This document shows, piece by piece, positions 17,911-28,525 of a stretch of 64,000 nt of DNA. A program made the translations under genes and the position numbers. This DNA comes from Mesorhizobium ciceri WSM4083 (GTDB taxonomy: Bacteria; Pseudomonadota; Alphaproteobacteria; Rhizobiales; Rhizobiaceae): the NCBI RefSeq assembly GCF_000519305.1, contig NZ_KI912610.1, positions 62,183 through 126,182 of the forward strand, read 5' to 3'. The notes under the pieces are model-generated. The model worked only from the letters and a program-made list of their open reading frames with translations, ran no database searches and was not told the origin of the DNA. Within the stretch, counting starts at the first letter, position 1. Each line of letters begins with the position of its first letter.

Positions 17911-19206
17911 ATGTCACAATCGGCTTCGCCCCTGGCGCCGGTCCGTTTCGATGCCGAAGCGGATGCCAAGCTTTCCGCGTTGCGGCGGACGAAATTCCTC
18001 GCGGCGGCCGCGCTGGCACTTTGCGTGGCGGTGTTTGCGCTCGCCAAATCGTTCGAGCACATCCACCCGTGGCTCGGCTTCGTCGCTGCCTTTGCCGAGG
18101 CGGCGACCATCGGCGGGCTGGCCGACTGGTACGCGGTGGTGGCGCTGTTCAGGCGACCGCTGGGGCTGCCGATCCCGCACACCGCCATCATACCCGAGAA
18201 CCAGAACCGCATCGCCGACAATCTCGGCCGCTTCATCGAGGTCAACTTCCTGGCGCCTGAACCGGTGCGTGAAAAGCTCGCCGAGGTCGATTTCTCGGCA
18301 CTCGTCGCCGACTGGCTGGCCGATACCGAGCGCGCCGCCGGCCTGTCGCGCTTCGTCGTGCGGCTGGTGCCGCAAACGCTGGCGGCGATAGAGCAATCCG
18401 GCCTGCGCGGCTTCGTCACCAGCCGCATGCTCGAACAGATCGAAAAGGTGCCGCTGGCGCCGCTGGCCGCCGAACTGCTCTCGGCGCTTACCGATGATCG
18501 CCGCCACCAGAAACTGTTCGACGAATTCACCAAGGTGATCGGGCGGTTCCTCAATGACGAAAAAGCGCTGGCAACGATGCGCGAAAAGATCCGCGAGGAA
18601 CTGCCGTCGCTGTTCAACCTGTTCCGCGCCGACGCCTATCTCCTGAAGAAGATCGTCGCCTCGGCGGGCTCCCTGCTCGACGAGGTGAGGGCCGATCCAG
18701 ACCACCCGATGCGCGCCGAATTCGACCGCTTCGCCCAAGGCTTCATCGAAAAGCTGAGGACATCGAAGCAATACGCCAAACGGGCCGAGAAGCTGAAGCG
18801 CGACTTCCTGGCCCGGCCGGAGGTCACGGGATTGGCCGGCGAGATGTGGGCAAGCCTCAGCCAGTTCATCGAGCAGGATGCCAAGGCGCCGAATTCGGTC
18901 ATCCGCGCGCATCTTGCCAACATGTTCGTCGAGGTCGGTCGCCATCTTGCCGGCGATGCGCAGATCCGGGCCGACATGAACCAGGGGTTCGTGGTGGCGC
19001 TGGCGTCGTTCGTGGAGAGCCAGAAGGCCGGCGTGTCGACATTCATCGCCGACCAGGTCAAACGCTGGGACCTCGCGCAACTGACGCGGCTGATCGAGAT
19101 GAACATCGGCCGGGACCTGCAGTACATCCGCTTCAACGGCATGATCATCGGCGGCCTCGCCGGTGTCTTGCTCTATGTGGCCGAGCGGCTGTTCCTCGTG
19201 AATTGA
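17911..19206 (+). CDS. DUF445 family membrane protein
   Basis: A 431-residue protein with start at 17911 behind GAGGAG. A membrane segment lies near residues 28-46, followed by the GGLADWYAVVALFRRP block typical of DUF445, a long soluble alpha-helical middle, and a C-terminal membrane segment (IIGGLAGVLLYVAERLF). The family has no firmly established biochemical role. It stands alone between rirA (divergent, 276 bases) and the phasin gene (112 bases). Confidence 0.85.
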   Translation: MSQSASPLAPVRFDAEADAKLSALRRTKFLAAAALALCVAVFALAKSFEHIHPWLGFVAAFAEAATIGGLADWYAVVALFRRPLGLPIPHTAIIPENQNRIADNLGRFIEVNFLAPEPVREKLAEVDFSALVADWLADTERAAGLSRFVVRLVPQTLAAIEQSGLRGFVTSRMLEQIEKVPLAPLAAELLSALTDDRRHQKLFDEFTKVIGRFLNDEKALATMREKIREELPSLFNLFRADAYLLKKIVASAGSLLDEVRADPDHPMRAEFDRFAQGFIEKLRTSKQYAKRAEKLKRDFLARPEVTGLAGEMWASLSQFIEQDAKAPNSVIRAHLANMFVEVGRHLAGDAQIRADMNQGFVVALASFVESQKAGVSTFIADQVKRWDLAQLTRLIEMNIGRDLQYIRFNGMIIGGLAGVLLYVAERLFLVN

Positions 19207-19318
19207 TGCGCGGCCAGACTGGCGCTCGTTCCTCCGCGTCCGAATGGACTCACGGCACGCGAGTGTTATTCTCCATCCGAGGGGTGCCCGCATCCGCGGC
19301 AAAGGGGAGCAGACAAGC

Positions 19319-19747
19319 ATGGCAAAACAACCGGAATCCGATTCCTTCATGGACATGTTCGGCAGGTTCGGCCGCGACCTGAAGATGCCGAATGTCGATG
19401 TCGAGGCGATCCTCGCCCATCATCGCAAGAACCTCGAAGCGCTGGAGAAATCGGCACGAGCCGGTTCCGCCGGCGCCACCTCGCTGTTGTCCCGGCAGCG
19501 CGAGATGCTGCAGGATACACTGCGCGAGGTCACCGATATGGCGCAAAGCTACAGGGCGCCGGGCAATCCGCAGGAACTGATGGCCAAACAGACGGAGTTT
19601 GCCAGAAAGTCCTTCGAGGCCGCGTTGAAAAATGCCGGCGAAGTGGCTGAACTGGTCAAGAAATCCGGTGCCGAATCGATCGACATCCTGCGCACCCGCA
19701 TCAAGGAGGCGATGGAGGAAATCCGCGCCGGCTACGAGAAGAAGTAG
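19319..19747 (+). CDS. Phasin family protein
   Basis: A 142-residue, mainly alpha-helical protein starting at 19319 behind GGGGAGC. It has the phasin pattern: an N-terminal FMDMFGRFG segment, then long amphipathic helices ending in ESIDILRTRIKEAMEEIRAG. Phasins coat polyhydroxyalkanoate granules and control granule size. The following MaoC-type hydratase gene would fit PHA metabolism, though the two are 190 bases apart. Confidence 0.82.
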   Translation: MAKQPESDSFMDMFGRFGRDLKMPNVDVEAILAHHRKNLEALEKSARAGSAGATSLLSRQREMLQDTLREVTDMAQSYRAPGNPQELMAKQTEFARKSFEAALKNAGEVAELVKKSGAESIDILRTRIKEAMEEIRAGYEKK

Positions 19748-19937
19748 CGGATGTAGCCGGGGCCGGTTCATGGCTGCCGGCCGCCCTGAAGCCCGGAAAG
19801 CCCGAGTTGGCCTGCGACTGCGCCAGCGGCGTGGCACGATTGCGGCCGAAATCGACGGAACGGATTCGCGCAGAGCGAATTGACAGAGGCCGTCAGTTCG
19901 TGGTCCGGAGGCTCTGGAAGCGATCGGGAAACCAGGA

Positions 19938-20435
19938 ATGAACGAAATACGGCCTAAAACGCCGCCTACCTACGAGCAGTTGAGGACGATGGCCGGGCTG
20001 GAACTCGGCGTGTCGGAGTGGACGACGGTCGACCAGAACCGCATCGACCAGTTCGCTGAATGCACTGGCGACCATCAATGGATTCATGTCGACCCTGAAA
20101 GGGCGCGGCGGCAAAGCCCGTTCCGCACGACGATCGCGCATGGCTATCTGACGCTGTCGATCATCGGCGCCCTGGCGCTCGGCATGGGCATCGTGCCCGA
20201 GAATACGCAGGCCGCCTTCAATTATGGCTTCGACAAGGTGCGCTTCCTGGCACCGGTCAAGGTCGGCGCGCGCATCAGGCTGCGCATCACGCTGCTGTCC
20301 ATGGAGGACAGGGGGCCCGGCCAGTATCTGATGAAGGCAGCCAATACGGTGGAGATCGAAGGCGAGGAAAAGCCTGCCTTGACGGCTGAAACGCTGGTCA
20401 TGCTCTACGAGCGCCGCAAGCGGGCAGGCGCCTGA
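19938..20435 (+). CDS. MaoC-like (R)-enoyl-CoA hydratase
   Basis: A 165-residue single hot-dog domain. The catalytic dyad of the MaoC/PhaJ family is in ECTGDHQWIH, with Asp45 and His50, and the substrate-loop segment TIAHGYLTLS follows. Such enzymes hydrate trans-2-enoyl-CoA to (R)-3-hydroxyacyl-CoA, which can feed PHA synthesis or beta-oxidation. Proximity to the phasin gene favours a PHA link but does not prove it. Confidence 0.87.
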   Translation: MNEIRPKTPPTYEQLRTMAGLELGVSEWTTVDQNRIDQFAECTGDHQWIHVDPERARRQSPFRTTIAHGYLTLSIIGALALGMGIVPENTQAAFNYGFDKVRFLAPVKVGARIRLRITLLSMEDRGPGQYLMKAANTVEIEGEEKPALTAETLVMLYERRKRAGA

Positions 20436-20459
20436 GAGCTGTTCACCGGGAGCGCAAAA

Positions 20460-21929
20460 TCAGAGGTCTTGTGATACTTCCACCAGCCTCTGCCGCTTGA
20501 ACTCGGCGCGGGCCGAGAGCAGTGCGAGGAACAGCGCAGCCAGCGCCAGCACCGTCGCCGTTTGAAATGTGACCTGCATTCCCCGTGCTGCGGCCTCGGA
20601 ACTCAGAAGTCCAATGCCATCCTGCCCTTTGGCCGATGCGACGGCGAATATGGCGCCCATCAACGAGGCGCCGGTGATCAGCCCGAGGTTGCGCGAAAGG
20701 TTGAGCAGGCCGGAAACGACGCCGCGCTGGCCGGCACTGATACCGGTCATGACGGCTGCATTGTTGGATGTCTGGAACAGCGCGTAGCCGATGCAGGTGA
20801 CGGTGATCGCAACGACATAGCCGGCAATGCCGAGTCTGGTCATGGCGAGCGACAGCAGGAACGTGCCTGTCGTGAGGCTGAGCAGGCCTGCGACCATCAT
20901 CCTGTGGGCGCCGAAGCGGTCGGTCAGGCGTCCGGCCACCAGCGCCGACAAGGTCGAGACGAGCGGGCCGGTCGACAGCACGAGGCCGACCATTGCGGCA
21001 TCCAGCCCAAGCCCGCGGGAGAGGTAGAACGGGGCCACCACCAGGGTCGCCATCATCACCGTGGCGACGACGAGGCTCATGGCGAGACTGGCGCTCAGTT
21101 GGAGGTCGCGGAAGCTGGCAAGCCGGATCAAGGGGTTTTTCACTCTCGCCTGCGCGGCGGCGAAGAGAAACACGCCGATGCCGGCAGCTATCAGCAGGCT
21201 GATGTTGAGTGCGCCGAAATTGCCTCGGCCAAGCGTCATGGCCAGTGCATAGGCGGCCAGCGTCAAGGCCAGCAAGGCGGTGCCCACGACATCGAACGTG
21301 CCTCGGTCGAGCCGCGCGGTTTTATTACGTGCCGGCAGGGCACGCCAGGCGAGAGCGAAGGTGAGCACACCCAGCGGGACATTGACGAGGAAGATCGCGC
21401 GCCAGCCGAAGCCGGCGATCAAAAGGCCGCCGAGCGAGGGGCCAAGTGTCGTGCCGATCGCGGACATGGCGCCGAGCAGGCCCATGGCGCTGCCGATTCT
21501 GTCTTTGGTCACGGTTTCGGCGACAAAGGCCAGCGTCAGCGCCATCATCAGCGCCGCGCCAAGTCCCTGCACGGCGCGCGCGGCAATCAGCAGCCAGAGC
21601 GTCGGCGCCAGGCCGCAGAGCACCGATGCGGACGTGAACAGCGCGATGCCGCCAAGCAGCAACGGCCGGCGCCCGAACATGTCGGCCAGCCGACCGGCGC
21701 TGACGATCAGGGTGGTGATGGCCAGCAGATAGGCCAGAACAACCCATTGCACGGACTGGAACGACGCTCCGAAATTCTGCATCAGCGACGGCAGCCCGAC
21801 GCTGGCGATGCTGGTTCCCAGCGACGACAGCAGCGTGGCGAGCGACAGGCTTGCCAAGGCCCAGCGGGCAGATTGGGTTTGTGGCTGCGCCGACACGTAC
21901 TCATTCCGATTTTGCTCGGCAATTGCCAC
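20460..21929 (-). CDS. DHA2-family MFS drug efflux transporter
   Basis: A 489-residue integral membrane protein with about 14 hydrophobic segments. Motif A is visible as GRLADMFGRRPLL near residue 80, and motif C-like SAIGTTLGPSLGGLL near 160, as in EmrB/QacA exporters. It probably exports drugs or hydrophobic compounds with proton exchange. It is divergent from a LysR regulator with 126 bases between, suggesting local control. Substrate unknown. Confidence 0.88.
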   Translation of the reverse strand: MAIAEQNRNEYVSAQPQTQSARWALASLSLATLLSSLGTSIASVGLPSLMQNFGASFQSVQWVVLAYLLAITTLIVSAGRLADMFGRRPLLLGGIALFTSASVLCGLAPTLWLLIAARAVQGLGAALMMALTLAFVAETVTKDRIGSAMGLLGAMSAIGTTLGPSLGGLLIAGFGWRAIFLVNVPLGVLTFALAWRALPARNKTARLDRGTFDVVGTALLALTLAAYALAMTLGRGNFGALNISLLIAAGIGVFLFAAAQARVKNPLIRLASFRDLQLSASLAMSLVVATVMMATLVVAPFYLSRGLGLDAAMVGLVLSTGPLVSTLSALVAGRLTDRFGAHRMMVAGLLSLTTGTFLLSLAMTRLGIAGYVVAITVTCIGYALFQTSNNAAVMTGISAGQRGVVSGLLNLSRNLGLITGASLMGAIFAVASAKGQDGIGLLSSEAAARGMQVTFQTATVLALAALFLALLSARAEFKRQRLVEVSQDL

Positions 21930-22036
21930 GGCGATCCCCTTCCATCAGTCCTAACCGGAACTGCTGGAGATCTAGTCCTTTGGCAGATGTGGCGGAAGGC
22001 GCAGCATTTGCATCTTATTCGTGCGTTTGGCGTCAT

Positions 22037-22049
22037 ATCATGCCATGAT
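22037..22049. promoter_or_regulatory. Inverted repeat in the MFS/LysR divergent promoter
   Basis: ATCATG at 22037-22042 and CATGAT at 22044-22049 are a perfect inverted repeat with a 1-base spacer, 6 bases before the LysR start. T36 and A48 also satisfy the T-N11-A LysR-box rule. It is a plausible autoregulatory site but short. Confidence 0.35.
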
Positions 22050-22055
22050 CCGACG

Positions 22056-22949
22056 ATGACATCGCCCGATCTCAATCTGCTCTTTGCTCTCGACGTTCTT
22101 TTGACCGAAGGCAGCGTGGCGCGTGCCGCCAGCTGTCTGCGCCTCAGCCCGTCGGCAATGAGCCGCACGCTGGCGCGGCTGCGCCAGGCGACGGGCGATC
22201 CGCTGCTGGTTCGCGCCGGTCGAGGCCTGGTGGCGACGCCGCGTGCGGAAGAACTGCGGCAGCAGGTTGGCCGTATCGTCCAGGACGCGGAGGCGCTGCT
22301 GCGTCCTGCCACCCTGCTTGATCTCCGGCGCCTGGACAGGATCTTCACGCTGCGCACCAATGAGAGCTTCGTCGAAGAGTTCGCACCTCGTCTCGTTGCC
22401 CGTATCCAGGCCGATGCGCCCGGCGTGCGGCTGCGCTTTGCGCCGAAGTCCGACAAGGACGTCATGTCGTTGCGCGACGCGGCGATCGACCTGGACATAG
22501 GCGTTGCTGGCGAGACCGGACCGGAGGTGCGCATTCAGGCATTGCTTCGAGACCGCTTCATCGGCGCCGTGCGAATGGGCCATCCGTTGAGCGAGGGTGC
22601 GGTGACGCCAGAGCGCTATGCCGCAGGCCGGCACATCAGCGTTTCACGGCGTGGCCGCGAGAAAGGGCCGATCGACGAGGCTTTGAACCGGCTCGGACTG
22701 CAGCGGACAATCGTGTGCATGGTGTCCGGGTTCTCGGCAGCCCTTGCCATGGCCCGCACATCAGACCTGATCGCCAGCGTTCCGGAGCGGCATACCGAGG
22801 GCGCACGCGCCGGCATGCACAGTTTTCCCCTGCCGGTTGCCACCGCGGGGGTCACCATCTCCATGCTGTGGCATCCGCGCCTCGATGCCGATCCGGCGCA
22901 ACGCTGGTTGCGCGACTGTGTGCGAGAGGTCTGCGCGGCGTCGCGCTGA
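22056..22949 (+). CDS. LysR-family transcriptional regulator
   Basis: A 297-residue LysR protein. The frame is open far upstream, but the true N terminus is MTSPDLNLLFALDVLLTEGS at 22056, opening the standard winged HTH (about 18-60). A ligand-binding domain follows from about residue 90. It is divergent from the DHA2 exporter gene, so it probably controls that gene and itself. The inducer cannot be told. Confidence 0.9.
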   Translation: MTSPDLNLLFALDVLLTEGSVARAASCLRLSPSAMSRTLARLRQATGDPLLVRAGRGLVATPRAEELRQQVGRIVQDAEALLRPATLLDLRRLDRIFTLRTNESFVEEFAPRLVARIQADAPGVRLRFAPKSDKDVMSLRDAAIDLDIGVAGETGPEVRIQALLRDRFIGAVRMGHPLSEGAVTPERYAAGRHISVSRRGREKGPIDEALNRLGLQRTIVCMVSGFSAALAMARTSDLIASVPERHTEGARAGMHSFPLPVATAGVTISMLWHPRLDADPAQRWLRDCVREVCAASR

Positions 22950-22998
22950 CAATGATGGGAAGCCTGCGCCAACGGCCCAGGCTTCTCATCTGTCCGCT

Positions 22999-24195
22999 CT
23001 ATTCGGTTTGGCGTTTCCGCAAATGTCTCAGCGCGCCTAGTGTGAGCGTCGCCATGACCGAACAGTAGCCCACCAGCGGCCACGCCGTGTCTCCTTCAAG
23101 CAGGATGACGAACAACGTGCCGAGGATGCCGACGACAAGGCTCTGGATGCAGAAGTAGAGCGCGACGGCGGTTCCCGCGACATCGCCGAACGCCTCGAGT
23201 GCGCCGTTCGCGGTGACCGAAACAGTGAAGACGATGCCCACGGCGATGACCCACATCGGCAAGATAAATGTCGCGAAGGACGGCTGTGCGAACAGTTGCC
23301 CCACTGCCAGTAGCGCCGCGCCGAGCAGCAACATCGCCATGCCCCTGATGGCACTGCCGGCGATGCCCCAGCTTGCAATGAACCTTCTGGCGAAGTGGGT
23401 GGTGACGATCATCACCAGCGCCGCGGTGGCGAAGGCAAGACTGAAACCGAACTGTGAAAAGCCGGCGCGATCCATGAGCACCCGTGGCGCTGTCGAAAAG
23501 AACACGAAGAAGGCGCCCATGGCGGCACTGAACGCAAGAGTGTAGGTCCAGAAGGCAAGACTGGAGAGAATGGGTCGAAGCGCCATTCGCCTGGCATCGC
23601 CATCCGAGGGGCGGGTTTCGTGCCATTTCGGCCATGCGTGGAGGGTGGCTGCCGTAGCCAGGCCTCCGAGCGTCAGGAAGATCGCGCGCCAGCCGAGATT
23701 TTCGGCGATCAATGCACCGGCAACTGGCCCCAACGCTGGCACGAAGGCCAGCATCGAACTGAACAGGCCGTAGATGACGGCACTTTCAGGCCTCTGCGCA
23801 TAGACGTCGCGAACCGTTGCAAAGGTCGCAACGAGAACGGCGGATGCACCGATGGCCTGCACGACTCGCAAGGCGACGAACACCATGGCCAGCGAGGTGC
23901 AGGCGAGCAGGACGGAAGCGCCTGCAAACAAAAGCGCGCCGCCGATCAGCACCGGACGCCTGCCGATCCTGTCGGAAATCGGGCCGAAGACGATTTGGCC
24001 GAGCCCAAGACAGATCATGTAGAGGCTCAGCGTCAGTTGGATGACATCAGGCGATGTCTTGAGGATCTCCGGCATCGCTGGGACAATCGGGAGGTAGATG
24101 TCCATGGCCAGCGAGGCCAGGATGTCGAAGGGCGCCATCAGCACCATGGCTGCTGGCAGGGAAGTGGTCCATGTCGGTTTTTTTGGGCAAGGCAT
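22999..24195 (-). CDS. CmlA/FloR-like MFS efflux transporter
   Basis: A 398-residue MFS protein from ATG 24195 (a TTG at 24213 would add six residues). The N terminus reads APFDILASLAMDIYLPIVP, then GPISDRIGRRPVL (motif A), ASAVLVATFATVRDVYA and FVPALGPVAGALI; this pattern matches CmlA/FloR chloramphenicol/florfenicol exporters closely and the wider Bcr/CflA group. About 12 membrane segments. No resistance integron or transposon is nearby, so this looks like a chromosomal relative rather than an acquired cassette. Drug specificity is inferred. Confidence 0.82.
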   Translation of the reverse strand: MPCPKKPTWTTSLPAAMVLMAPFDILASLAMDIYLPIVPAMPEILKTSPDVIQLTLSLYMICLGLGQIVFGPISDRIGRRPVLIGGALLFAGASVLLACTSLAMVFVALRVVQAIGASAVLVATFATVRDVYAQRPESAVIYGLFSSMLAFVPALGPVAGALIAENLGWRAIFLTLGGLATAATLHAWPKWHETRPSDGDARRMALRPILSSLAFWTYTLAFSAAMGAFFVFFSTAPRVLMDRAGFSQFGFSLAFATAALVMIVTTHFARRFIASWGIAGSAIRGMAMLLLGAALLAVGQLFAQPSFATFILPMWVIAVGIVFTVSVTANGALEAFGDVAGTAVALYFCIQSLVVGILGTLFVILLEGDTAWPLVGYCSVMATLTLGALRHLRKRQTE

Positions 24196-24423
24196 GATTG
24201 AACATCCGCTCAAATGGGTACATTTGGCGGCGATCTGCCGTTCTCACTGAAGATGGGAAATGACGGGCCGCCGCAACAACGAAGTGCTGTTGCGGCCTAC
24301 TTGTCTGCTGACTTGCTGGTTCCCATAGTCGCTATCCCGGATCGCGCGAATATTCTCTCCACGCGCAGATCCTTCCCCTAGCAGCCGAAGGTTGCCCAGG
24401 CAACAGCATCAGCTTGATGCGCG

Positions 24424-25827
24424 TCAACGCGCCATCGCCGCCTCGATCATCCTGAAAATCCGCTCGTCCGCGCACTGGGCAACGTTGAAGCGCAGGAAGC
24501 GGGGGGCTGTTCCGGACAGGCTGAATGCATTGCCGGGCGCCAGCACGATGTTGTCGGCCAAAGCGCGGCGGGCCACCTCAGCCGCATCGACGCCGTCCGG
24601 CAGGCTGCACCACAGGAACAGACCGGCCGGCTGGTCGATCCAGGGCGTGATGCCGATCGCCTTCAGGCGGGCGCCCGTCTCGCCCATGGCGCGGGCAAGC
24701 TTCGCGCGCAGCAAATCCATGTGCTTGCGGTAGCTGCCGTCCTTGAGCAGCGTCAGCACCAGTTCGGCCGCGAGCCGGCCGCCGCCGAAGGTCGTGGCGA
24801 TCTTGAGGTCGGTCAGGGGCTCGATCCAGTCGCGCGGTGCGGCGATGAAGCCGCAGCGAACCGACGCTGAAAGCGTTTTGGAGAAGCTGCCGATGTGGAC
24901 AACGCGGTTGAGACCATCGAACGCCGCCAGCCTGGGGGCGGGCGCATGTTCGAAATCGGCGAAGATGTCGTCTTCGACGATGGTCAGATCCGATTGGTCG
25001 GCGAGCTTGAGCAGCCGGTGCGCTGTGACCGGCGACAGCACCGCGCCGGTCGGGTTGTGGATGGCGGAGTTGGTGATGTAGAGGCGGGGGCGATGCTCGG
25101 CCAGCGCCTGCGCGAACAGGTCGATATCCGGCCCCGACGGCGTATAAGGGACGCTGACGACCTTGGCCCGGTGGGCGCGCAACAGGGCGTGGAAATTGAA
25201 ATAGCAGGGGTCGTCGACCAGCACCGTGTCGCCGGGCTCGATCAGGAACCGACACAACAGGTCGATGGCCTGCGTGCCTGATTCCGTCAGCATGATCTGC
25301 TCGGGAGAGGCCTCGATGCCGTGCCCGGCCATACGCCGCGCCAGCAATTGCCGTAGCGGTGGTAGGCCGAGCGGCGTGCCGTAGTCGGCCAGCGCGATAT
25401 CGTCGGCACGCGCTACCGTGCGCAGTGCCCGGCGCAGACCTGCCTGCGGCATCCACGAGGCCGGCAGCCAGCCGCAGCCGGGCTTCAGCATGTCGTCGCC
25501 GGCCTCCAGCGACTGGCGCGAGATCCAGAGTGGATCGACCGCGCGGTCGAGGCGGGGGCCGATTTCGGCCAGCGACAGCGGCGCCAGCGAGCCGGCGGCA
25601 TAGAAGCCGGAGCCCGGCCGCGAGCGGATCGCGCCTTCGGCGGCGAGCCGCTCATAGGCTTCGACCACCGTGGATTTGGACACCTGCATGGATTTGGCGA
25701 AGGCGCGGATCGACGGCAATTGTGCTCCCGGCGTCAGGCTGCGTGCCGCGATCCGCTGGCGGATCGTCGCCATGACGCCTTCGACCAACGTACCGCCGCT
25801 CTCGCTTCCAGTGGTCTGCTTGTCCAT
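24424..25827 (-). CDS. MocR-type regulator (GntR HTH fused to aminotransferase domain)
   Basis: A 467-residue protein from ATG 25827; upstream starts at 25848 and TTG 25863 are possible. An N-terminal GntR winged HTH (about 10-75) is joined to a fold-type I aminotransferase domain with HNPTG at 257-261 and the PLP-binding Lys317 in GSFSKTLS. MocR proteins sense PLP or an amino compound. It is divergent from a DMT exporter gene, a common arrangement, so it probably controls export of an amino-acid-like metabolite. Confidence 0.9.
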   Translation of the reverse strand: MDKQTTGSESGGTLVEGVMATIRQRIAARSLTPGAQLPSIRAFAKSMQVSKSTVVEAYERLAAEGAIRSRPGSGFYAAGSLAPLSLAEIGPRLDRAVDPLWISRQSLEAGDDMLKPGCGWLPASWMPQAGLRRALRTVARADDIALADYGTPLGLPPLRQLLARRMAGHGIEASPEQIMLTESGTQAIDLLCRFLIEPGDTVLVDDPCYFNFHALLRAHRAKVVSVPYTPSGPDIDLFAQALAEHRPRLYITNSAIHNPTGAVLSPVTAHRLLKLADQSDLTIVEDDIFADFEHAPAPRLAAFDGLNRVVHIGSFSKTLSASVRCGFIAAPRDWIEPLTDLKIATTFGGGRLAAELVLTLLKDGSYRKHMDLLRAKLARAMGETGARLKAIGITPWIDQPAGLFLWCSLPDGVDAAEVARRALADNIVLAPGNAFSLSGTAPRFLRFNVAQCADERIFRMIEAAMAR

Positions 25828-25931
25828 CCGTACTGCTCTGTCGACCATAACAGTTTTGCACAATTGTACCGCATTGTCTCTGGCGATACTACCGGCTCCG
25901 CGCGATACGGAGCCGACAAACGGAGCCTACG

Positions 25932-26822
25932 ATGGACAAGACCGCGAGCGGCTGGATGAATGGATTCATCGGCGTGTTGATCTTCAGCGGCTCGCTGCCG
26001 GCAACGCGCGTGGCGGTCAGGGAATTCGATCCGACATTCCTGACATCGGCCCGGGCGGCGATTGCCGGCCTGCTTGGCCTGGCACTGCTGCTCCTGTTTC
26101 GGCAGAAACGTCCGGAGCGCGGCGATCTGCTGTCGCTGGTGATCGTGGCACTTGGCGTGGTTGTCGGCTTTCCCTTGCTGACCGCACTGGCGCTGAAGCA
26201 CGTCACCACGGCCCATTCCATCATCTTCGTCGGCCTGCTGCCGCTGGCGACCGCGATCTTCGGCGTGCTGCGCGGCGGCGACCGTCCGCGGCCGGCGTTC
26301 TGGCTGTTTTCATGCATCGGCAGCGCGCTGGTCGCGGGCTTTGCGCTGACGCAGGGGGTGACGGCCTCGCCGGTCGGCGATGGCCTGATGCTCGCTGCCA
26401 TCATTGCCTGCGGTCTCGGCTATGCCGAGGGCGCCGCGCTGTCTCGCAAGCTCGGCGGCTGGCAAGTGATCTGCTGGGCGCTGGTGCTGTCGCTGCCGAT
26501 CATGCTGGTGCTGACGCTGATGACCATGCCGCCGTCGTTCGACGGCGTCGGCGTCAGTGCGTGGATAGGGCTTGCCTATGTCTCGCTATTCAGCATGCTG
26601 ATCGGCTTCGTGTTCTGGTATCGCGGCCTGGCGCAAGGCGGCATCGCCGCGGTCGGGCAGTTGCAGCTGCTGCAGCCATTTTTCGGGCTGGCACTGGCAG
26701 CGACGCTGCTGCACGAGCAGGTCAGCCCGCTGATGGTCGTCGTCACGCTTGGCGTGGTGCTTTGCGTCGTAGGCGCCAAGCGATTCGCAAAGCAGGAATT
26801 GCCACGACGCGCGATCGCCTGA
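25932..26822 (+). CDS. DMT-superfamily (EamA) transporter
   Basis: A 296-residue protein with about ten membrane segments forming two EamA repeats (roughly 10-140 and 150-285); the second ends GVVLCVVGAKR. EamA proteins export amino acids or metabolites. The gene is divergent from the MocR-type regulator with about 100 bases between, and converges with the alcohol dehydrogenase gene. Substrate unknown. Confidence 0.88.
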   Translation: MDKTASGWMNGFIGVLIFSGSLPATRVAVREFDPTFLTSARAAIAGLLGLALLLLFRQKRPERGDLLSLVIVALGVVVGFPLLTALALKHVTTAHSIIFVGLLPLATAIFGVLRGGDRPRPAFWLFSCIGSALVAGFALTQGVTASPVGDGLMLAAIIACGLGYAEGAALSRKLGGWQVICWALVLSLPIMLVLTLMTMPPSFDGVGVSAWIGLAYVSLFSMLIGFVFWYRGLAQGGIAAVGQLQLLQPFFGLALAATLLHEQVSPLMVVVTLGVVLCVVGAKRFAKQELPRRAIA

Positions 26823-26838
26823 GGACGGTGCCGTCCTC
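26821..26838. terminator. Hairpin between convergent DMT and dehydrogenase genes
   Basis: GAGGACG at 26821-26827 and CGTCCTC at 26832-26838 form a 7-bp stem with a 4-base loop starting in the DMT stop codon. There is no T run, so it may be a barrier or mRNA end rather than a classical intrinsic terminator. Confidence 0.4.
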
Positions 26839-26840
26839 GC

Positions 26841-27881
<1,041 letters not shown>

Positions 27882-27977
27882 CGGTCACTCCACCCTCTGT
27901 GCTGCAGGAAACGATAGCCGATTCCCTGTCCGGTCGAGCGGAAATCGATTCCGCCAGACATGGCAGGGCGCAGGCGC

Positions 27978-28439
27978 CTATCCAATCTCCCGGGTGCGAA
28001 AGTCGGCAAGCCGGGTTTCGCCGGGGGCAAGTTGCCGACCGTCCTCGGCATGGACTTCCAGGCGCTTGATCGGCCGGCCGGTGAGATTGTCGACCATGAA
28101 GGTGTAGGGCTCGCCCGGTCCGGCGAAGTAGGTCTCGCCCCATTGCCGCAGGGCAACCAGGACATAGAACAGGCCGCGTCCCTTTTGCGTCAGCACATAT
28201 TCATGATGCGCGCTGCCGTCGGGCGCCGGAACCGTTTCGAGGATGCCATGCGCGACAAGATTGCGCAGCCGCGACGACAGGATGTTCTTGGCGACGCCGA
28301 GGCTCTTCTGGAATTCGCCGAAGCGTCGCAAGCCGTCGAAGGCGTCACGCACGATGAGCAGCGACCACCAGTCGCCGATCGCGTCCAGTGGTCGCGCTAT
28401 GAGACAATCCGCTTCGTGGTGGCTCGTTCGTTTCACCAT
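27978..28439 (-). CDS. HxlR-family transcriptional regulator
   Basis: A 153-residue winged-helix protein with the HxlR pattern: DAIGDWWSLLIVRDAFDGLRR, then FGEFQKSLGVAKNILSSRL and HHEYVLTQKG. It has only one N-terminal Cys (Cys12), where some HxlR proteins sense electrophiles. It is divergent from an MFS exporter gene; the 101-base gap carries a strong inverted repeat likely to be its operator. Confidence 0.9.
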   Translation of the reverse strand: MVKRTSHHEADCLIARPLDAIGDWWSLLIVRDAFDGLRRFGEFQKSLGVAKNILSSRLRNLVAHGILETVPAPDGSAHHEYVLTQKGRGLFYVLVALRQWGETYFAGPGEPYTFMVDNLTGRPIKRLEVHAEDGRQLAPGETRLADFRTREIG

Positions 28440-28502
28440 GGCAGTCGTTGGTCCAGCATTCGATTTTCGGTTGCAACATAAAACTGTTCTGCCTATCCAG
28501 CA

Positions 28503-28525
28503 AGAGGTTTCAAGTTGAAACCTCT
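28503..28525. promoter_or_regulatory. Perfect inverted-repeat operator before the MFS gene
   Basis: AGAGGTTTCAA at 28503-28513 and TTGAAACCTCT at 28515-28525 are perfect 11-base arms around a single G. It ends 15 bases before the MFS start and lies in the HxlR-MFS divergent gap, the expected place for an HxlR-family operator. A second small palindrome GTTGCAAC occurs near 28470. Confidence 0.6.

Noticed and set aside
20562..22055. Long upstream extension of the LysR frame
   Set aside because: It runs opposite the MFS gene and reads as Gly/Arg/Gln-rich shadow; the LysR HTH begins at ATG 22056.
22999..24195. Acquired antibiotic-resistance cassette
   Set aside because: No attC, integron or insertion sequence nearby and base composition matches neighbours; treated as a chromosomal exporter.
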